Positions 32,279 through 45,084 of a stretch of 64,000 nt of DNA are shown here, in pieces (positions within the stretch are counted from its first letter, which is position 1; every line of letters starts with the position of its first letter). The notes under the pieces are model-generated. The model searched no databases and had not been told where the DNA came from. It saw only the letters and a program-made list of their open reading frames with translations. Source of the stretch: Trichosphaerium sp. ATCC 40318 (lineage: Eukaryota; Discosea; Flabellinia; Trichosidae); assembly GCA_038496445.1 (NCBI GenBank), contig JALMLS010000179.1:124001-188000 (forward strand), in the 5' to 3' direction. The position numbers and the translations under genes are program-made.

Positions 32279-34864
32279 TTATTGTTTCAAGGTATCCAAA
32301 AGCTTTAGTAAATCATCTTCTTTCTCATTTACAACAGACACCAGGAATGAGTTATTTTGGAATGTATCTAATAATTTGTATGAAGCAGAGTCAGCTTCAA
32401 ATAGTGATTTCCAGTCATTCCATAAAGCGAAAGCTTCGTTCTAAAGGGAAAAAAAATGTCAGAATTTTTTTGTTGTTGAACAAAGGAGTTGGTTTGTACC
32501 TTCCATGTGGTCTTAAAGACATCGGCATCTACTACAATAGGCTCGCGTACACCGTTTTCGAATTTTCCTGAAGCAATAACTGAGACATCTGTCAAGTTAC
32601 CGTCACATTCTCCCTTTGAAAAAAATGGTTAGAATAAAAAAACTCAAAACGTCAATTCACTGATTACCTTTGCATTTACAGTTTGGTAGCTTACTCCTTT
32701 ACTCTTCAATAGAGTCTTTACAGCCTCAATTTTATCTGCAGGGACGAAAAACTCGATATACTCCTGTTAAAAACAACAAGTAAGGAAATGCTTCGATTCG
32801 AAAAAAAAGGTATAACATACTTTTTGTGAGACAGTTCCCTTGTCTACACCCCAACCACCAACAACTTGAGAGTCCAAGTCTGATAATTTTGGAAGGTAAT
32901 TAATAACATAAACACCCTTTTCGCTTAAACCAGCCAAGTTGTTTTGAGCAACAGGTTCTACAGCTGGCAAATCAATCCTGCAAAAAAAAAAGTAAATCAA
33001 GGTGTTCTCCTCTTTGTTGTTCTTATAGATCCGTACCATGGCAAGTATGCGATAGAGTTCTTCCAGTATTTATCAAATACTCCTGCGATATCGGCTTGTG
33101 TCTCTGGAGTTCCCCATTTGGCCAAACGAGTCTTCTTTGTTGGTCCATGAAGAGATTCAATAAGAGCATCAGATACAGGTACAATAGCTTGAGTGTTTGC
33201 GATCCATTCTTTCTTGTTAGTTGGGTATGTAGTCCATTCCTCAGTACGTGCAATATAAGACTTTGCGCGACCTTGCCAGTATACTAAAACGCACAATAAG
33301 TAAAACACCAATACAAACCAAAATTAAAAAAAAGAGTTTAACAAAGATTTCACTCCGTGGCAATTTTTGGAGAGTTTTAGTACCTGGTCTAACACCTTCA
33401 TTGACACGTTTCTCAACAAGAGACTAAATAGGCGTTAAAAAAGAAGAACCTTTTATATGCAAGAAATATGGTTAACACGTACTCTGACAAAAGGTACAGG
33501 ACGGAAGCTGTCTCTTGTTTTTAACAAACCGAGGTTTTTCAAGATTTCCATTGTAGAATATTCGGTATTTAATGTGTAAAAATGTAATCCTCTAACACCA
33601 TTTGCAATCAACTTCTTGCACATATCGGTACATTGCTTAATACCGTATTGAACTACAGCAGCTTCGTCATCCTTAAGAGAACATGTGAGACGCCTATTGT
33701 AACAAGTGCTGGCCGTTTTGGTTCAGTTAAGACTTACCTTGACTTTCTCTAGTTCTGCCAAAACGTCATCTGGAATTGTAGACTTGCAAAGGCCGCAAAT
33801 ACGTTTAATGCTATCTAGAGCAGTATAAGATTATGTTGGGTGTCTTTGTATATTATTTACCGTATTTGACGATTGGCATGAGACCAGGTAGGATAGGTAC
33901 AGTGATACCAATATCACGGCAATCTTTTTGGAATTTAAGAAAGAAATCAGCATCAAAAAAGAGCTGTGTAATGATGACATCTGCTCCAGCGTCAACTTTT
34001 GCTTTAAGGTTTTTAAGATCTTCTTCATAGCTTGGAGCATCTGAGTGCTTTTCAGGGTATCCTTAAGAAAGCGTCAACATAAAGTACAAGCTTGTTTAAA
34101 AAAAGACTTTAAAAGACCAGTCCAAATTGCAAAGTTTTTTTTGACACGTAAACAAATATGGGAACAAAAAGCAGTCCAAGGCTGATATTTTTTCGTTTTA
34201 TCTTGTCTATACTCTACGTACCAGCTACTGAAATGTTAAAATAGTCTCCATAGTTTTTTCTGATGTATTTGACGAGATCAGCTGCGTATGCGAAGCCACC
34301 TTCAATTTCTTTCCATTCTTCGCCTTTAGGAGGGTCTAGAAACAGGTTAAAGATATATTAACGAACACGGACAAATTAAAGCTTTAAATATTTTTTGTAC
34401 CTCCGCGCAAAGCGACAATATTGCAAATACCAACTTCCTTACACTTATCCAAAGCAGCTTTTAGTGTTGCTACCTCCATATTTGTGCATCTAGGGTCGTA
34501 ATTAATTATTTTCTTACGTGCTTTACATTAAATGTTACGCAAGAAGAATACGTATGCGTACGTGATATGCATGTTGGTTTCTAAGCCGCAGTATGTTTGA
34601 GCGTTTATGCACATTGCAGTTGTAAGAGTGCTTGTGCTTCCGCCAGCACCCCATGTTACATCACAGAATTGAGGTTGTAGTTGAGAAAGGAGATCAAATT
34701 TGCGATAAACAGTTTTCAGCTCTATTTCTCAGTGAGGATGGTTTCTTATAGCGGTAATAAGTCTACGTACGGGATCTAGGAGGATAAAACTCAAAGGAGT
34801 AAAACACTTTATCTTCAGCTGTGAGAGCTTTTATACGTGGTGCAATCTTTCTTGTATCTGTCAT
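32279..34864 (-). CDS. Methylenetetrahydrofolate reductase (MTHFR)
   Basis: The start [20 protein letters not shown] leads to FEFYPPRS, the conserved MTHFR N-terminus. Further exons give the FAD-binding TIM barrel ([11 protein letters not shown] read from the minus strand near 33960, GLMPIVKY near 33870). The C-terminal SAM-binding regulatory half includes [19 protein letters not shown] and [11 protein letters not shown], ending in [10 protein letters not shown] and a final helix. It reduces 5,10-methylene- to 5-methyl-tetrahydrofolate for methionine synthesis. The presence of both domains shows a full-length eukaryotic enzyme. It is divergent from methylthioribulose-1-P dehydratase with about 210 bp between starts. 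Confidence 0.93.
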
Positions 34865-35072
34865 GGTGTTTGTTTTGAGTGTAAATAGACCAAGTGATAA
34901 GTGTCGAAGTTTCCTCCTTTTTCAGAGTTCTCTGAAACTAGAAGTTTATGCCATTGGTGTTTAAACTTCTCTTGATTAACGCAACGTCATTAGGTATCGC
35001 AACGCGCGCTGAACGAGAATCACCTGAGTCTTAAAGTAACTGTTAAGCACTTATTACTCATTTGTCTCAGTA
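34865..35072. promoter_or_regulatory. Bidirectional promoter region MTHFR / MTRu-1-P dehydratase
   Basis: 208 bp between two start codons on opposite strands. Both genes act in methionine/one-carbon metabolism, so shared control is plausible. I see no canonical TATA box. Confidence 0.45.
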
Positions 35073-35983
35073 ATGGCAGAATCACCTGATAGCCCACGCG
35101 TCGTTATACCAGCACTATGTAAACTCGGTTATGAGCGAAACTGGGGATTTGAAGGCACAGGTGGCAGTGTCAGTATGCTACATGAGTACTACAAGCGTTA
35201 GGGTATTTTTTAATAACGCTTGAACAGGGGTTTGGTGTATGTAGCGCCAAGTGGCGTAGAAAAGGAAAAAATGTCAGGAGACGAGCTTTTTGTTGTTGAC
35301 AAGGACGGTAAAAGTACGTATTAGTTTCGTATTTCTCAATTACATTCTAACGCCGCCAAGTTGTTGGTGAACGCCCTAAAACCGCTAAAGCAAAGAAGCC
35401 AAGTGCTTCTACAGGCCTTTTCTTGCTTTCCCATTTTATGAGCGGTGCAGGCTGTTGTATCCATACTCATTCCCAAGACTCAGTACTATGCTCTCTAATG
35501 GGCGATACAGAGTTTAGAATGACAAACATAGAAATGATTAAAGGTAATTATTTAAAACGTTTGAACAGAAATCTCAATGACTGACTTGAGTTAAGGTATA
35601 AAGAAGGGTTGTGGTCCTAGCGCAGGCCGTCATCAAAACTACGATATATTGACTATACCTATCATTGAAAATAAGCCTACAGAACCAGATTTGGAAGAAT
35701 CCTTTGAAGAAACTTTGAAACGGTTTGTTTTTTACAAGTGTCAAACTCTCAATGTCTTACTTTTGTTTTCAGATACCCACAAACTAACGCTATACTTGTG
35801 CGGTACGAAACGCTCTTATCAACATAGTCTAATCTTACATTTAGTGGTCATGGCGTCTATACATGGGGCGACAACTGGAAGCACGCAAAGGCTCAGTATG
35901 AGTGCTACAATTTTCTATTTTCTCTCGCTGTAAAGATGCGCAGCATGGGTCTTCCGCTTGTACCAGAGACCGCGACAAAATAA
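35073..35983 (+). CDS. Methylthioribulose-1-phosphate dehydratase (methionine salvage)
   Basis: Exons read [20 protein letters not shown], then [34 protein letters not shown] (zinc-binding HTH), [28 protein letters not shown] (third zinc histidine) and [15 protein letters not shown]. This matches the class II aldolase-fold MtnB/APIP family, which dehydrates 5-methylthioribulose-1-phosphate in the salvage of methylthioadenosine. The size of about 230 residues is normal. The glutamate in the [11 protein letters not shown] region and all three zinc histidines are present, so the enzyme should be active. Confidence 0.92.
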
Positions 35984-36097
35984 AATGTAAAAACCCACTA
36001 AAGTCTCCTTGTACTTGATGTAGTCACATCACGTGTTGCAATGTGTCACGCGAAATTTGCTGTTAGGGTAAATTTGCTGACTCATCATAAACTCCAA

Positions 36098-37889
36098 ATG
36101 GAAGAAGCAGCTGATGTAGTGGTCCAAGAGGGTTCAAAAACCCTCTTGTATACCTTTTCTATGGGTACGTAGCTTGATAATTAATTCTACGCGTGTTATT
36201 GCCTAAAATTACGTCTACGATAAGCATATGTACTAACAGTACTACTTAGGTTTCATTTTATTCGTTTATGTACTAGAAGCGTATTTAGACCATAGACAAC
36301 ACAGATTGTACTCAGTTAAAGAGATGCCAGCGGATTTAAAGCCATTAGTTGATCTCAAACTAGTAACTACTGAAAAATTCGCTAAATCGCAAGCATACAA
36401 CAAAGAAAAGAGGTATGCGCAACTTAGTACCTCGATAGTTTATTAACTGATTTTTTTTTGACTATAGCACTTTTGGCTTCTACAAAGGTATAATCGATAC
36501 AATATGGGACCTAGTAATCTTTGTCAACCTTGCATACTTCTGGGAAGGGTCATTGACACTTGCACAAATGGCTATGCCATGGTTGACGCATGAAAATGAA
36601 GTAAGTATTTCAGACGTCCAAAAAAAAAGTTATTGTCACATGTTTATCTTACTCCTTTTTTTTTCAGATTATACATGCTCTTTCTTTCGTTGGGTGCTTT
36701 ATTATTGTTAGTACTATATGGAAGATACCATTTAGTTTATACTCCAGCTTTGTTATCGAAGAGAGGCATGGATTTAACAAACAGACTCTTGGTTTATTTT
36801 TTACTGATTTGATCAAAGGACTAGTGCTTTCAATGGTGAGTTAGAAGACTACTAGACTACTTATAAGGGTTTAATAATTTTATCATCTAACACCGGTTTA
36901 AGGTCATTGGATTACCAATACTCGCTGCTTTGCTTTGGATAATACTATGGGCTGGTGACTTGTTTTACATTTGTATCCTCTTTTCAACCTTTAACTTTTA
37001 TTGTTCATTCGAATTGGTCATTTCAGACCTTTAACTCTTGAAGATGTTTGGGCTTTTACATTTGTTGTAACAATGGTAATGATGACTATCTACCCAAACT
37101 ACATTGCTCCACTATTCAACAAGTTCGACCCACTAGAAGAAGGTACTTTTTTTTCACGTGACTCAAGATCAAAAAATACTGAAACTTGATCTTTAGGCTC
37201 TCTTAAAGATAAGATATACGCTCTTGCTGATAGAGTAAGTTTCCCACTTACTAAGCTATTTATTGTCGATGGTTCTCGTCGCTCAGCACACAGCAATGCG
37301 TATTTTTACGGATTTTTCAAAAACAAGAGAATCGTCTTGTATGATACTTTGATCGAACAACTACCTGAAGATGGCGTATTGAGCGTTCTAGCACATGAAA
37401 TTGGACATTGGTTCTATGCTCACACCCTTAAACTACTTGCTATACAACAAGTACAGATGTTTATATTTTTTTTCCTTTTCGGGAAAATGATCAAAATGCC
37501 AAGCATGTATTCTGACTTTGGAATCAAAAACCCATCTACTTTTATTGGATTATTCATATTCTCTTTGATATACTCTCCTCTAAGTCACGTGACTGGATTA
37601 ATGTTGAATATCTTGACACGTACTTTTGAGTATCAGGCTGATAGTTATGCGATAAAATTGGGATTTGACCTCAGAGAACCTCTGATAAAGATTCACACTG
37701 AAAATCTGGGTAAGATTTTTTAATTCTTTTTTGAATTTTTATGTCCGAACAAGATCTTTTTTCATTCATTGACGAACACCTCTAGGTGATATGGTAATAG
37801 ATCCTTGGTATTCTGCGTACCACTTTAGCCACCCTCCTTTGCTTATGAGACTCTCGGCGATGGAAAAACAACTGGAGAAGAAACAGTGA
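36098..37889 (+). CDS. CAAX prenyl protease 1 (Ste24/ZMPSTE24)
   Basis: A multi-exon membrane metalloprotease. Several hydrophobic segments precede the catalytic exon (37195-37720), which carries [13 protein letters not shown] (zinc-binding HExxH) and, downstream, [13 protein letters not shown] supplying the third ligand. Other family signatures are [24 protein letters not shown] and the C-terminal [18 protein letters not shown]. It removes the AAX tripeptide and cleaves precursors of prenylated proteins in the ER membrane. The first codons are assigned to ATG 36098 because the preceding region is not open in frame. About seven introns. Confidence 0.93.
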
Positions 37890-38048
37890 AAAAAACAAGA
37901 CGTACATTCTCTCGTTATTATTTTTTGTACCGATCATTTCGTGTATACGTCATGCTCATGTCATACACACAATTAATAAAGTATCGCAAATTGAATACTG
38001 ATTTTAGTCGTTATTATTCATCGGAGTAGATAGTAAACAACTTACACC

Positions 38049-39093
38049 ATGACAGACGACCATACAGTAGATTTAGACGGATTTAACGGCGGTTCTGATG
38101 TAATCTATGAGGGTAGCCCTGAGTGCGTTATTATGTGACGTTCTACCTTCTCACATGTTGTGTGGTGTAGATGCTATACATCTTGTTCAGATTGGTGTCG
38201 TTGTACCCACTGGAGAATAACCCGTACCTACATTGAGTACGAGCAAGGTAGGGCAACCTTACTGCGCATACCACCCAAGATTTGCTAACGGGTGGTTATT
38301 TTTTTTTGTTTTTCTATTTTTTTTGTGATACTGAAGATCGAGACGCTAAGAATTGCTCCTAGGTTGTTGCTGCCAAAAATTGAACACTCTACAACTTCTC
38401 CGCGTTAAAGTACGTACTGATAACTCTAACATTGACTAATGAGCGTAGGATATAAGCTACAAAGTGCGTTAAAGAACTAAACTGCCATTTCATAGAGGTT
38501 TAAACACGAACCCTTAAATTTTGGGTGTCGGCGTTTCTACTACCAACGCGTCTCATGCCTGCGATTATTAACAACGCAGCTTTAGGGCTGTCGCTATCAC
38601 TTTTTTTTTCCTATTTTTTGAGGTAATCCAATTCTCTAACAACTACCACAGGAGGCTTGCTGTTGTTGCGGTGCTTGTGGCGAAATTGTCATTTACAGGT
38701 AACGTTAACTTGTCCTATTTCGTTTTTTGTGGTTGACGTCAACCTGTCAAACACACAAAGGTCGCAGAGACGCGAAAGAGTTTCAGCGTCAAGTTGCTTA
38801 TTATTTAATTCGTGATTTTACGGTTTGTAACGTTTTTCTTAGTTCTGACACTACTGATGCTGAGCTTCATATCCGTGGTATCCCAAACGGAAAGAAGGTT
38901 TACAAGGTAACGATTCGATAACATTTTCAAAACAAAACGTGCAAAACAATTTTTGGAGGCTGTTGCCTCTTTTCTTTGTTGTGTACAGACTATTTTCTTT
39001 GCTCTATTAATCGCGTGTCTAATATTGTATTAGGCTTTACGTACTATCCTATCTCAAATTCACGCCAATGCCAAACTAGAACTTGACGTGTAA
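38049..39093 (+). CDS. Small protein with a bacterial-type PH (YdbS/bPH2-like) fold
   Basis: Spliced exons give MTDDHTVDLDGFNGG, then CRCTHWRITRTYIEYEQG, KLNTLQLLRVKDISYK, EACCCCGACGEIVIY, an exon ending RDFTVCNV and LHIRGIPNGKKVYK before the stop. The order WRIT-xx-YIEYEQG, then LRVKDI, then GEIxIY and finally RGIPNGKKVY follows the pattern of bacterial membrane-associated PH-like domains. Two cysteine runs replace the usual residues next to the strand turns. Function unknown; a membrane or lipid-associated role would be a guess. The model needs seven exons, one intron being about 180 nt. Confidence 0.6.
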
Positions 39094-39328
39094 AAAAAAC
39101 AAAACCTTGTCTCAAAACAAACAAAGTAAACACCCCTTTTTATAGTTTGAATGAAGAATTCTTCCGCGTGAATAGTGCGCGAAAAAAAAAAACAGATTTA
39201 TTTTGAGGTTTGATACAACATATCTCAACTCAATGCAGCTGTACACTTGTACCTGGTTGAGTTGTTTTATCACATAAAACAAACTCTGAGTATTTTATTT
39301 TGTTTTTTATTTCGAAGGGTACAAAAGA

Positions 39329-40719
39329 CTATGATGATTTTGGTGATGAGACAAGACCTATCTCAATCATGCCTTTTACCATATCAACCATTGTTTCTTT
39401 GTAAGAACGGAATTTTATCCCTAAAATATTCCTAGCTTGTGAGTTATCGCATGAAACATCCAGGAGTTCCTTTTCGCGTTTAATGTCTTCCTTCATTAGA
39501 CTAAATTCAGGGAAAGCAGATTTGATAGCTTCAGACTTGAGAAATTGAGACACCTAGAGAAGGCAATGACATTTTAGTTCTTTCAAATTAGATATCTTTT
39601 TTTTTTCTTGTTCAAGCACCTGTTGTGTAACGCTAAGTAAAAATCTTTTCCCTTTTGCTTCTTCTACCTCTACTGCTTTTAGGTGTGCTTCAGATACATC
39701 TCTTACATCAACCATGGACAGCTCGTCACTGTTCTTACCTATTGTAAAATATTTAATCGTGGTGACATCAGAAATAGGCAACCTTCTTTTGTGTTTCCAC
39801 GGAGAATACTCAAAACATTGTCTACAGATATACCATGACGTTTGATCAGAGGAGGCCCCATGACTGATAAATTTAGTACATACTCATTTAATGTACATTG
39901 TACCGAATCCTGGATTAATTACCACTAGTTCAAGTTCTGGATGCTTCTCAACAAAGTCCCAAGCAGCTGAAAGTATCGTCAAATGGATTTAGCATTTAGG
40001 TTTGTACCTTTCTCTGCTAGAGTCTTGCCATAGGCATAAGCGTCATGTCCATAAACATCTGAACTCGTTGCTTGGTTGTTCCAGTCTTTTTCATTCCATA
40101 CATGGTTCAAATCTGACTCCCTGGAATGATATGATGAATTACATTGGGAAAAAAAGAAATTTCAAGAATCTAACTCATGACTTCCTTACCGTTGGTTGCC
40201 ACGTATTGCAGCAATGGACGAAGTTAGCACAACGCGCTTTACTTTAGCCTTTAGAGCCGCTTTGAGAACGTTCAGTGTGCCATTGATTGCCGGTGCGAAC
40301 GCCTTGAACATTTTTGAGAAAAATCACAATCAGCAAATTTCAAACCTCGTCGCCTTTTCCAGCTTCAGGAAAGATAAACGGTGACGCTGTGTGGACAACA
40401 TACTTACAACCATCAAAAGCCTTATCGAAACTATCCTATAGAACTGTTAAAGGAACCTACAAAGCAAAAATGCGCTAGTTACCTCTTTAAGCAAATCAGC
40501 CTCAAAAAGCTCTAAACTTGGCGAAAACTTGCGCAAAGGTTCAACTGTTTCAGTTTTTTTGATAGAACGAACAGTTCCACGCACCTATGCACTTGTTGTT
40601 ATTCAAACAGTTGAGAGCGTTTGGCGTGCTTTGTAAGTATTCTTCTTCAAAAAGTCATTAACCACGTGCGCAGCAACATATCCTCCTGCTCCTGTGATAC
40701 ATACGATGGATTCGCTCAT
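39329..40719 (-). CDS. NAD(P)-dependent extended SDR reductase (dihydroflavonol reductase-like)
   Basis: The start SESIVCITGAGGYVAAHVV is a Rossmann nucleotide-binding loop (GAGGYVA). NTYK then VRGTVRS matches the conserved strand after the first helix of dihydroflavonol-4-reductase, cinnamoyl-CoA and methylglyoxal reductases. Further motifs are YVVHTASPF, VLTSSIAAI, AYAYGKTLAEKAAW (catalytic YxxxK) and ELVVINPG. Ketone reduction with NADPH is expected; the natural substrate is unknown. The join between TYK and VRG requires an intron with a GC donor (40585-40629). Confidence 0.88.
40585..40629 (-). other. GC-AG intron in the SDR gene (donor GCACGC)
   Basis: A 45-nt intron. Phase-0 joining restores TYKVRGTVRS exactly. 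No GT is available at the exon edge. Confidence 0.85.
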
Positions 40720-41469
40720 TTATTGCAATGTTGGGCTGTTTCTAGGTTCTTTAGAACGTAACGAATTCGTGTTGTTGTGAAAGTACGAATTCGTGAGATT
40801 TCTTCAAGGCATTGGGGACCAACTAGTTGGTAAATAGTGCTTACCTCGCATGGTAGAAATTTCCGTTGGGATTTGACCCAAGCAATGTTACGCCTGTCTT
40901 CGAATCACGTGTAGTTTTAAATTAGCATCACTCAAAATACGCAATACTGGTGCCTTGCACCTTGGTGGGAACTTAAAGAAAACTCATTGCTTAGTTGTTT
41001 GTACAAGTGAGTTTTTTATACTGTTGGGTGATAATTAAAGCTAGATATGATAAATATAGCTTCAGGGATTCCTTTATTGGGCGTAATTTTTACAATTTAA
41101 TGTCTTATTATTGGGATTTTTGGATAGCTCAAACATTAAAATATTATTTTCTGGCAACATCGCGAGACTCTTTTTTGTTACTTGTACTGTAAGGACGTCT
41201 AGCACACAGCTACTCCAAAAGGTGGTCAATACCACCTACAATACTAGTATACTTAGACTGTGGAGTTTGGTTGAACAGGTATTTCATGCACCAACGAAGA
41301 GCGACTGGAACAAAAAACGCTCCTGTTGTACCACACGCAAAAGTACTTTTGAATCACTTATGATCAAGTCCTCCAAGCTTATTTACTACTTTACTCGTAA
41401 TAAAGAAAACTGTTAGACAAACTGAGATGGATTGTGGTAGATGCATCAAAAACTGCCTGAATAACAAAA
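40720..41469. other. Intergenic
   Basis: No supported gene. A 101-codon plus-strand frame at 41111-41416 lacks domain resemblance and a credible start. Confidence 0.4.
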
Positions 41470-41816
41470 TTTATCGTCTATGAAGCCTAAACAGTATCGC
41501 TTTTAGCCGTACTTTCCGTTCCTGCCAGTCCACACGTGATAACCGCGGGTTGGTTTTCTGAAAATACAATAAACTCCTAGGATCATAAAGAGGTTTCTGA
41601 GACCATGTAGAATACTTTACTGTTTAAAACGAGACAGTTCGGGTTTATCGGCGTGCAGTAACTTTTTGTAACGGACCGCAGTTAAACTTTCCGATACAGT
41701 AGATCCAATCGTAAAAATAGCGTCATCACGCAATATAATCACTCGCATGTTAACTCCGTGCGTTAATATGTAGTTAATGTGAACGCTGGCCTCAGTCAAA
41801 AACGCCACAAAAACAT
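41470..41816 (-). CDS. Possible small gene, start not found
   Basis: A frame at 41617-41816 (FVAFLTEASVHINYIL, IFTIGSTVSESLTAVRYKK) ends at a good GTAAAG donor. A 64-nt intron then joins it in frame to NQPAVITCGLAGTESTAK and a TAG at about 41490. The N-terminal part is hydrophobic. No ATG start is visible and the 5' end runs into the start region of the receptor gene on the other strand, so the model is weak. Confidence 0.3.
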
Positions 41817-41841
41817 ACCAAAGAAAGCACGTGCTCCATAA

Positions 41842-44800
41842 ATGACTAATACAAGTAGTCTGCTTGTATATTTAGCAGGTAAGCCTTCCCGTTTTGAAAT
41901 AGCCTATAAACATTCTTTTTTTACATGGATGAATAATATAAATACCTCCACGTGCTTGCAGGCAACAAACATAGCCTTGGTTTGCTGATTTTTTTGAACT
42001 AAAGTTTTTTAGTTCTTTTCATCTACCTCAGCGCTATTGATCGCCATGGTGTTGCCGCTATAAGAGATGGCAATAAAATTGTAGTAGGATGTAGTTTTAC
42101 GCGTCAAAAATTACCTCTAGACCATGTATTTGTACGTAAACGCGTCAAAGCGACTTGCTTGTTGATCGTCAAAAAAAAACTCCAGAAATTAGTTAATTAT
42201 TAATTATTACCCAGAACTCCTATGGATATGGATTACAAGTAGGGCTACAATTCTGGAGAGATGATGTAAACGCCAGAGGCCTTAATATTAATGGAACCAA
42301 CTACGAAGTACATCAACAGAAAAACTGAAAATAACAATTTATCATCATAAAAAAATGACTTGTTTTACTGATACAAGTTGAACGTAGATTGAGCTTGAAA
42401 TTCTCGAAGATGATGGCGAAACTAACACTACTTTCGCACTTTACAGAAACCTATTAGCTGATGACACTGTAGATTTTCTTTTAGGTATACTCCGCGAGAA
42501 ACTTTTTTTCTACTCTGTTCTTACCTGTTATCTTGTTAGGCACATCCAGCAGTCGTACAACTATTCCGCTTGCAGAGGAGGTGTTTGATAAAGAGGCTCC
42601 AGATAGATTGCTTATTGGCACTGTGACAACTTCTGGTCCCTTTAATGAGGACAGAAAGGCTGCATTTACAGTACTACCGGATTTGGCACGGTACGAGAAC
42701 TAGCTCTTTTTTTTACAAAGCCAGCGTTCTATCTTACGTGACCGTTAGGTTGGGCCACGTTGCCATGCCTTTCCTGAGAACAGCAGGAGTTTCTAGTATT
42801 ACTTATGTGATCCAAAGCGGACTCCGTACCGCCTTACCTTGTGATGGATTGTTAGACTTGGTACGACTGACAATAAGTTAAAAAACTTCATCTGGTTTAA
42901 CTCTATTTATTACTAGGCAAATGAAAATGGTGTTACTAAATCTGTAACTTACAATACAGCTGGCATAGATGATCCTAATCATATTCAAAACTGGACTGAT
43001 ATCTACAACGTAACATACTAGCATTACTTTTTGTTGCTTATGTCTTTTTGTCAGGGTATCTTAGAGCATAACTACGATGTTCTGATAGTATGTGGTTCTA
43101 CTGATCCAGGAGAGTCATCATTAGAATGGATGCTACCACAGATGAAAGAGGTCAATTGGACACCGAAAATGATTTTGGCTTTGCCTATCTCAAGCTGGAA
43201 TCGTTTTGACCCAGAACTACGACAATACGTAACAGGTGTAAACTCTGTAAGTATTTTTAGAGCTAGAATATCAAATCAACATTGAGTACTCATAAACGCT
43301 ACAATAGATTAATGAGAATTCATTCAGAAAAGGAGACTTCTACGGGAGAATAAGTGATTACGTAGAGCTTCTTTTAAAACAATATCCAGACTTGGAAACA
43401 TTCTTACATGTTTGGGCTTCCGTTGGTACAATGGGTGGTGTTATGCTCGAAACAGCCATAACAGTGCGTATTATGGTTGAGTTAAGATGGCCTTAACGAG
43501 AGTTTAGAATGCCCAAAGTCTCGAAAATGCACAAGTAGTGAGTGCGATGAAGACAATCGATATCAATACTTTCTTGGGTCGCCTAAGATTTTCAGCAAAA
43601 AATGGTCAACTTGTTGAAGGTGTCATGAGCCAATTTCTTTCTCTTTCACATGCTGACGTTGTTGGTCCGCTATTGAGTGCTTCAGACCAATTGTTAATAC
43701 CAATGCCAACATGGAAAGAAAGAGTATTTAAAAACGAGTTTGGCACGTGACTCATTTTTCTTTTTTACCTATCACGTGATTTTTACATTGAATCCTTTAC
43801 TAACTGTTTCTTAGGTGATAGTGTATACGAATGGATAGTTCTAGCTACCGTTGTTTCAGCCTTAGTAATGAATGTTGTATTCGCAGTCTATATTGTTCTT
43901 AATAAGCACTTCCTCAGATGTATGACTTCTTATTTTCACTTCGTTACTTACTATGTATTCTTACTTTTTTCTTAGACTCATCTCCTTTATTCATGGTTGG
44001 CATCTTGGTTGGCGCAACACTGATATACGTCAGTACACTGTTTAACACACCGAATAATGGAACAACTTATGCTTGTCATTTACACAACTGGTTGTTATTC
44101 TTGGGTGTCAGCATCATGTTTGGGTGCGTGTTAAATACAACCCAAATACGTGTAACTTAACTAACATACTGGTCAAGGTGTTTGTTCTCCAAGTCTTGGC
44201 GAGTGTACCTTATCTATCGAAAAGTTAAATCGCTCGAACCTATCAAAGTATCAGATGTTCAAGTTGGTATGTATGTTGCGATATTCTGCACAGTGTCAAC
44301 AGTATCCTTTCGAGAAAAGCTTCTCTTTTCTAAAGCAAACTTTGTTGTGTATTTTTTTCTTAACATCCGAGATTCTTTGTATTGCTTTTAGTGCTGTCAT
44401 GAAAGAGTCTGAAATATTCATTGTGGACCAGTATCGAGTATCTAAGAACTATTATAAATGCACTTTGACAGCAGCTTCTAATGTGATTCTTGCCCTACAA
44501 TACGGCTCAATTGTGCGTCACGACCTTCTTCTGTTATTGCAGCTAACGAAACTATTTTAGGTTGTGACTATGCTTGTTGGATCAGTAACAGCTGTTTTGA
44601 TTCGAAATGTACCTTCAAGAATATTCGCTGAGAGAAAGGTATGACAAATTAATCTCTTTGTTGTAAAGTAGCGAGATTATGAACTTACTTTCTATTTTTA
44701 GATCATCGCTTTTGCCATCTACAACATGACATTATTCATGTCTATTGCTATGCTTGTACGATTTACCATAACACAGAGTAATACCAGAGAACAACAATAC

Positions 44801-45084
44801 ATTATTCACTCTTTATGTGTGATACTTAGCGCAGGTACCATGACATGCATTAAACTACAACATAGCTCACAAATAATCAAGGATTGACAGTTGTTGCAAT
44901 GGTTTTACTGTCGAACAAGGTTGACGCTAAACCTGAATCTCTTCACACAAGCACTTCAGTTGACTCTCAGCTTGAAGGTATTGAGAAAGACAAGGAAATA
45001 GCTGATCTAAAGAAAGAGGTTGAGATCCTTAATAGGAGAATTGCAAGCTTGCAGTCAATTACAACTGCAACTAGCTCTTCTTGA
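41842..45084 (+). CDS. Class C (GABA-B/Grl-like) GPCR, tandem copy 1
   Basis: From ATG 41842 a spliced signal peptide (SSLLVYLAVLFIYLS) leads to an extracellular periplasmic-binding-protein-like ligand domain: DGNKIVVGC, GYGLQVGLQFWRDDVN, YVIQSG, HNYDVLIVCGSTDPG, HVWASVGTMGG. The 7-TM part begins near 43815 (DSVYEWIVLATVVSALVMN) and includes HNWLLFLGVSIMFG, VSDVQVGMYVAIFCTVSTV, DQYRVSKNYYKCT and FAIYNMTLFMSIAMLV. The cytosolic tail has a coiled coil (KEIADLKKEVEILNRRI) as in GABA-B subunits, which dimerise that way. About 14 introns. It is paralogous to 46102-49291. Confidence 0.88.
43743..43814 (+). other. GC-AG intron in receptor copy 1 (donor GCACGTGA)
   Basis: It joins KNEFG to DSVYEW. 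The alternative GT would give a stop after a few codons. A second CACGTG lies at 43773-43778 within the intron. Confidence 0.88.
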
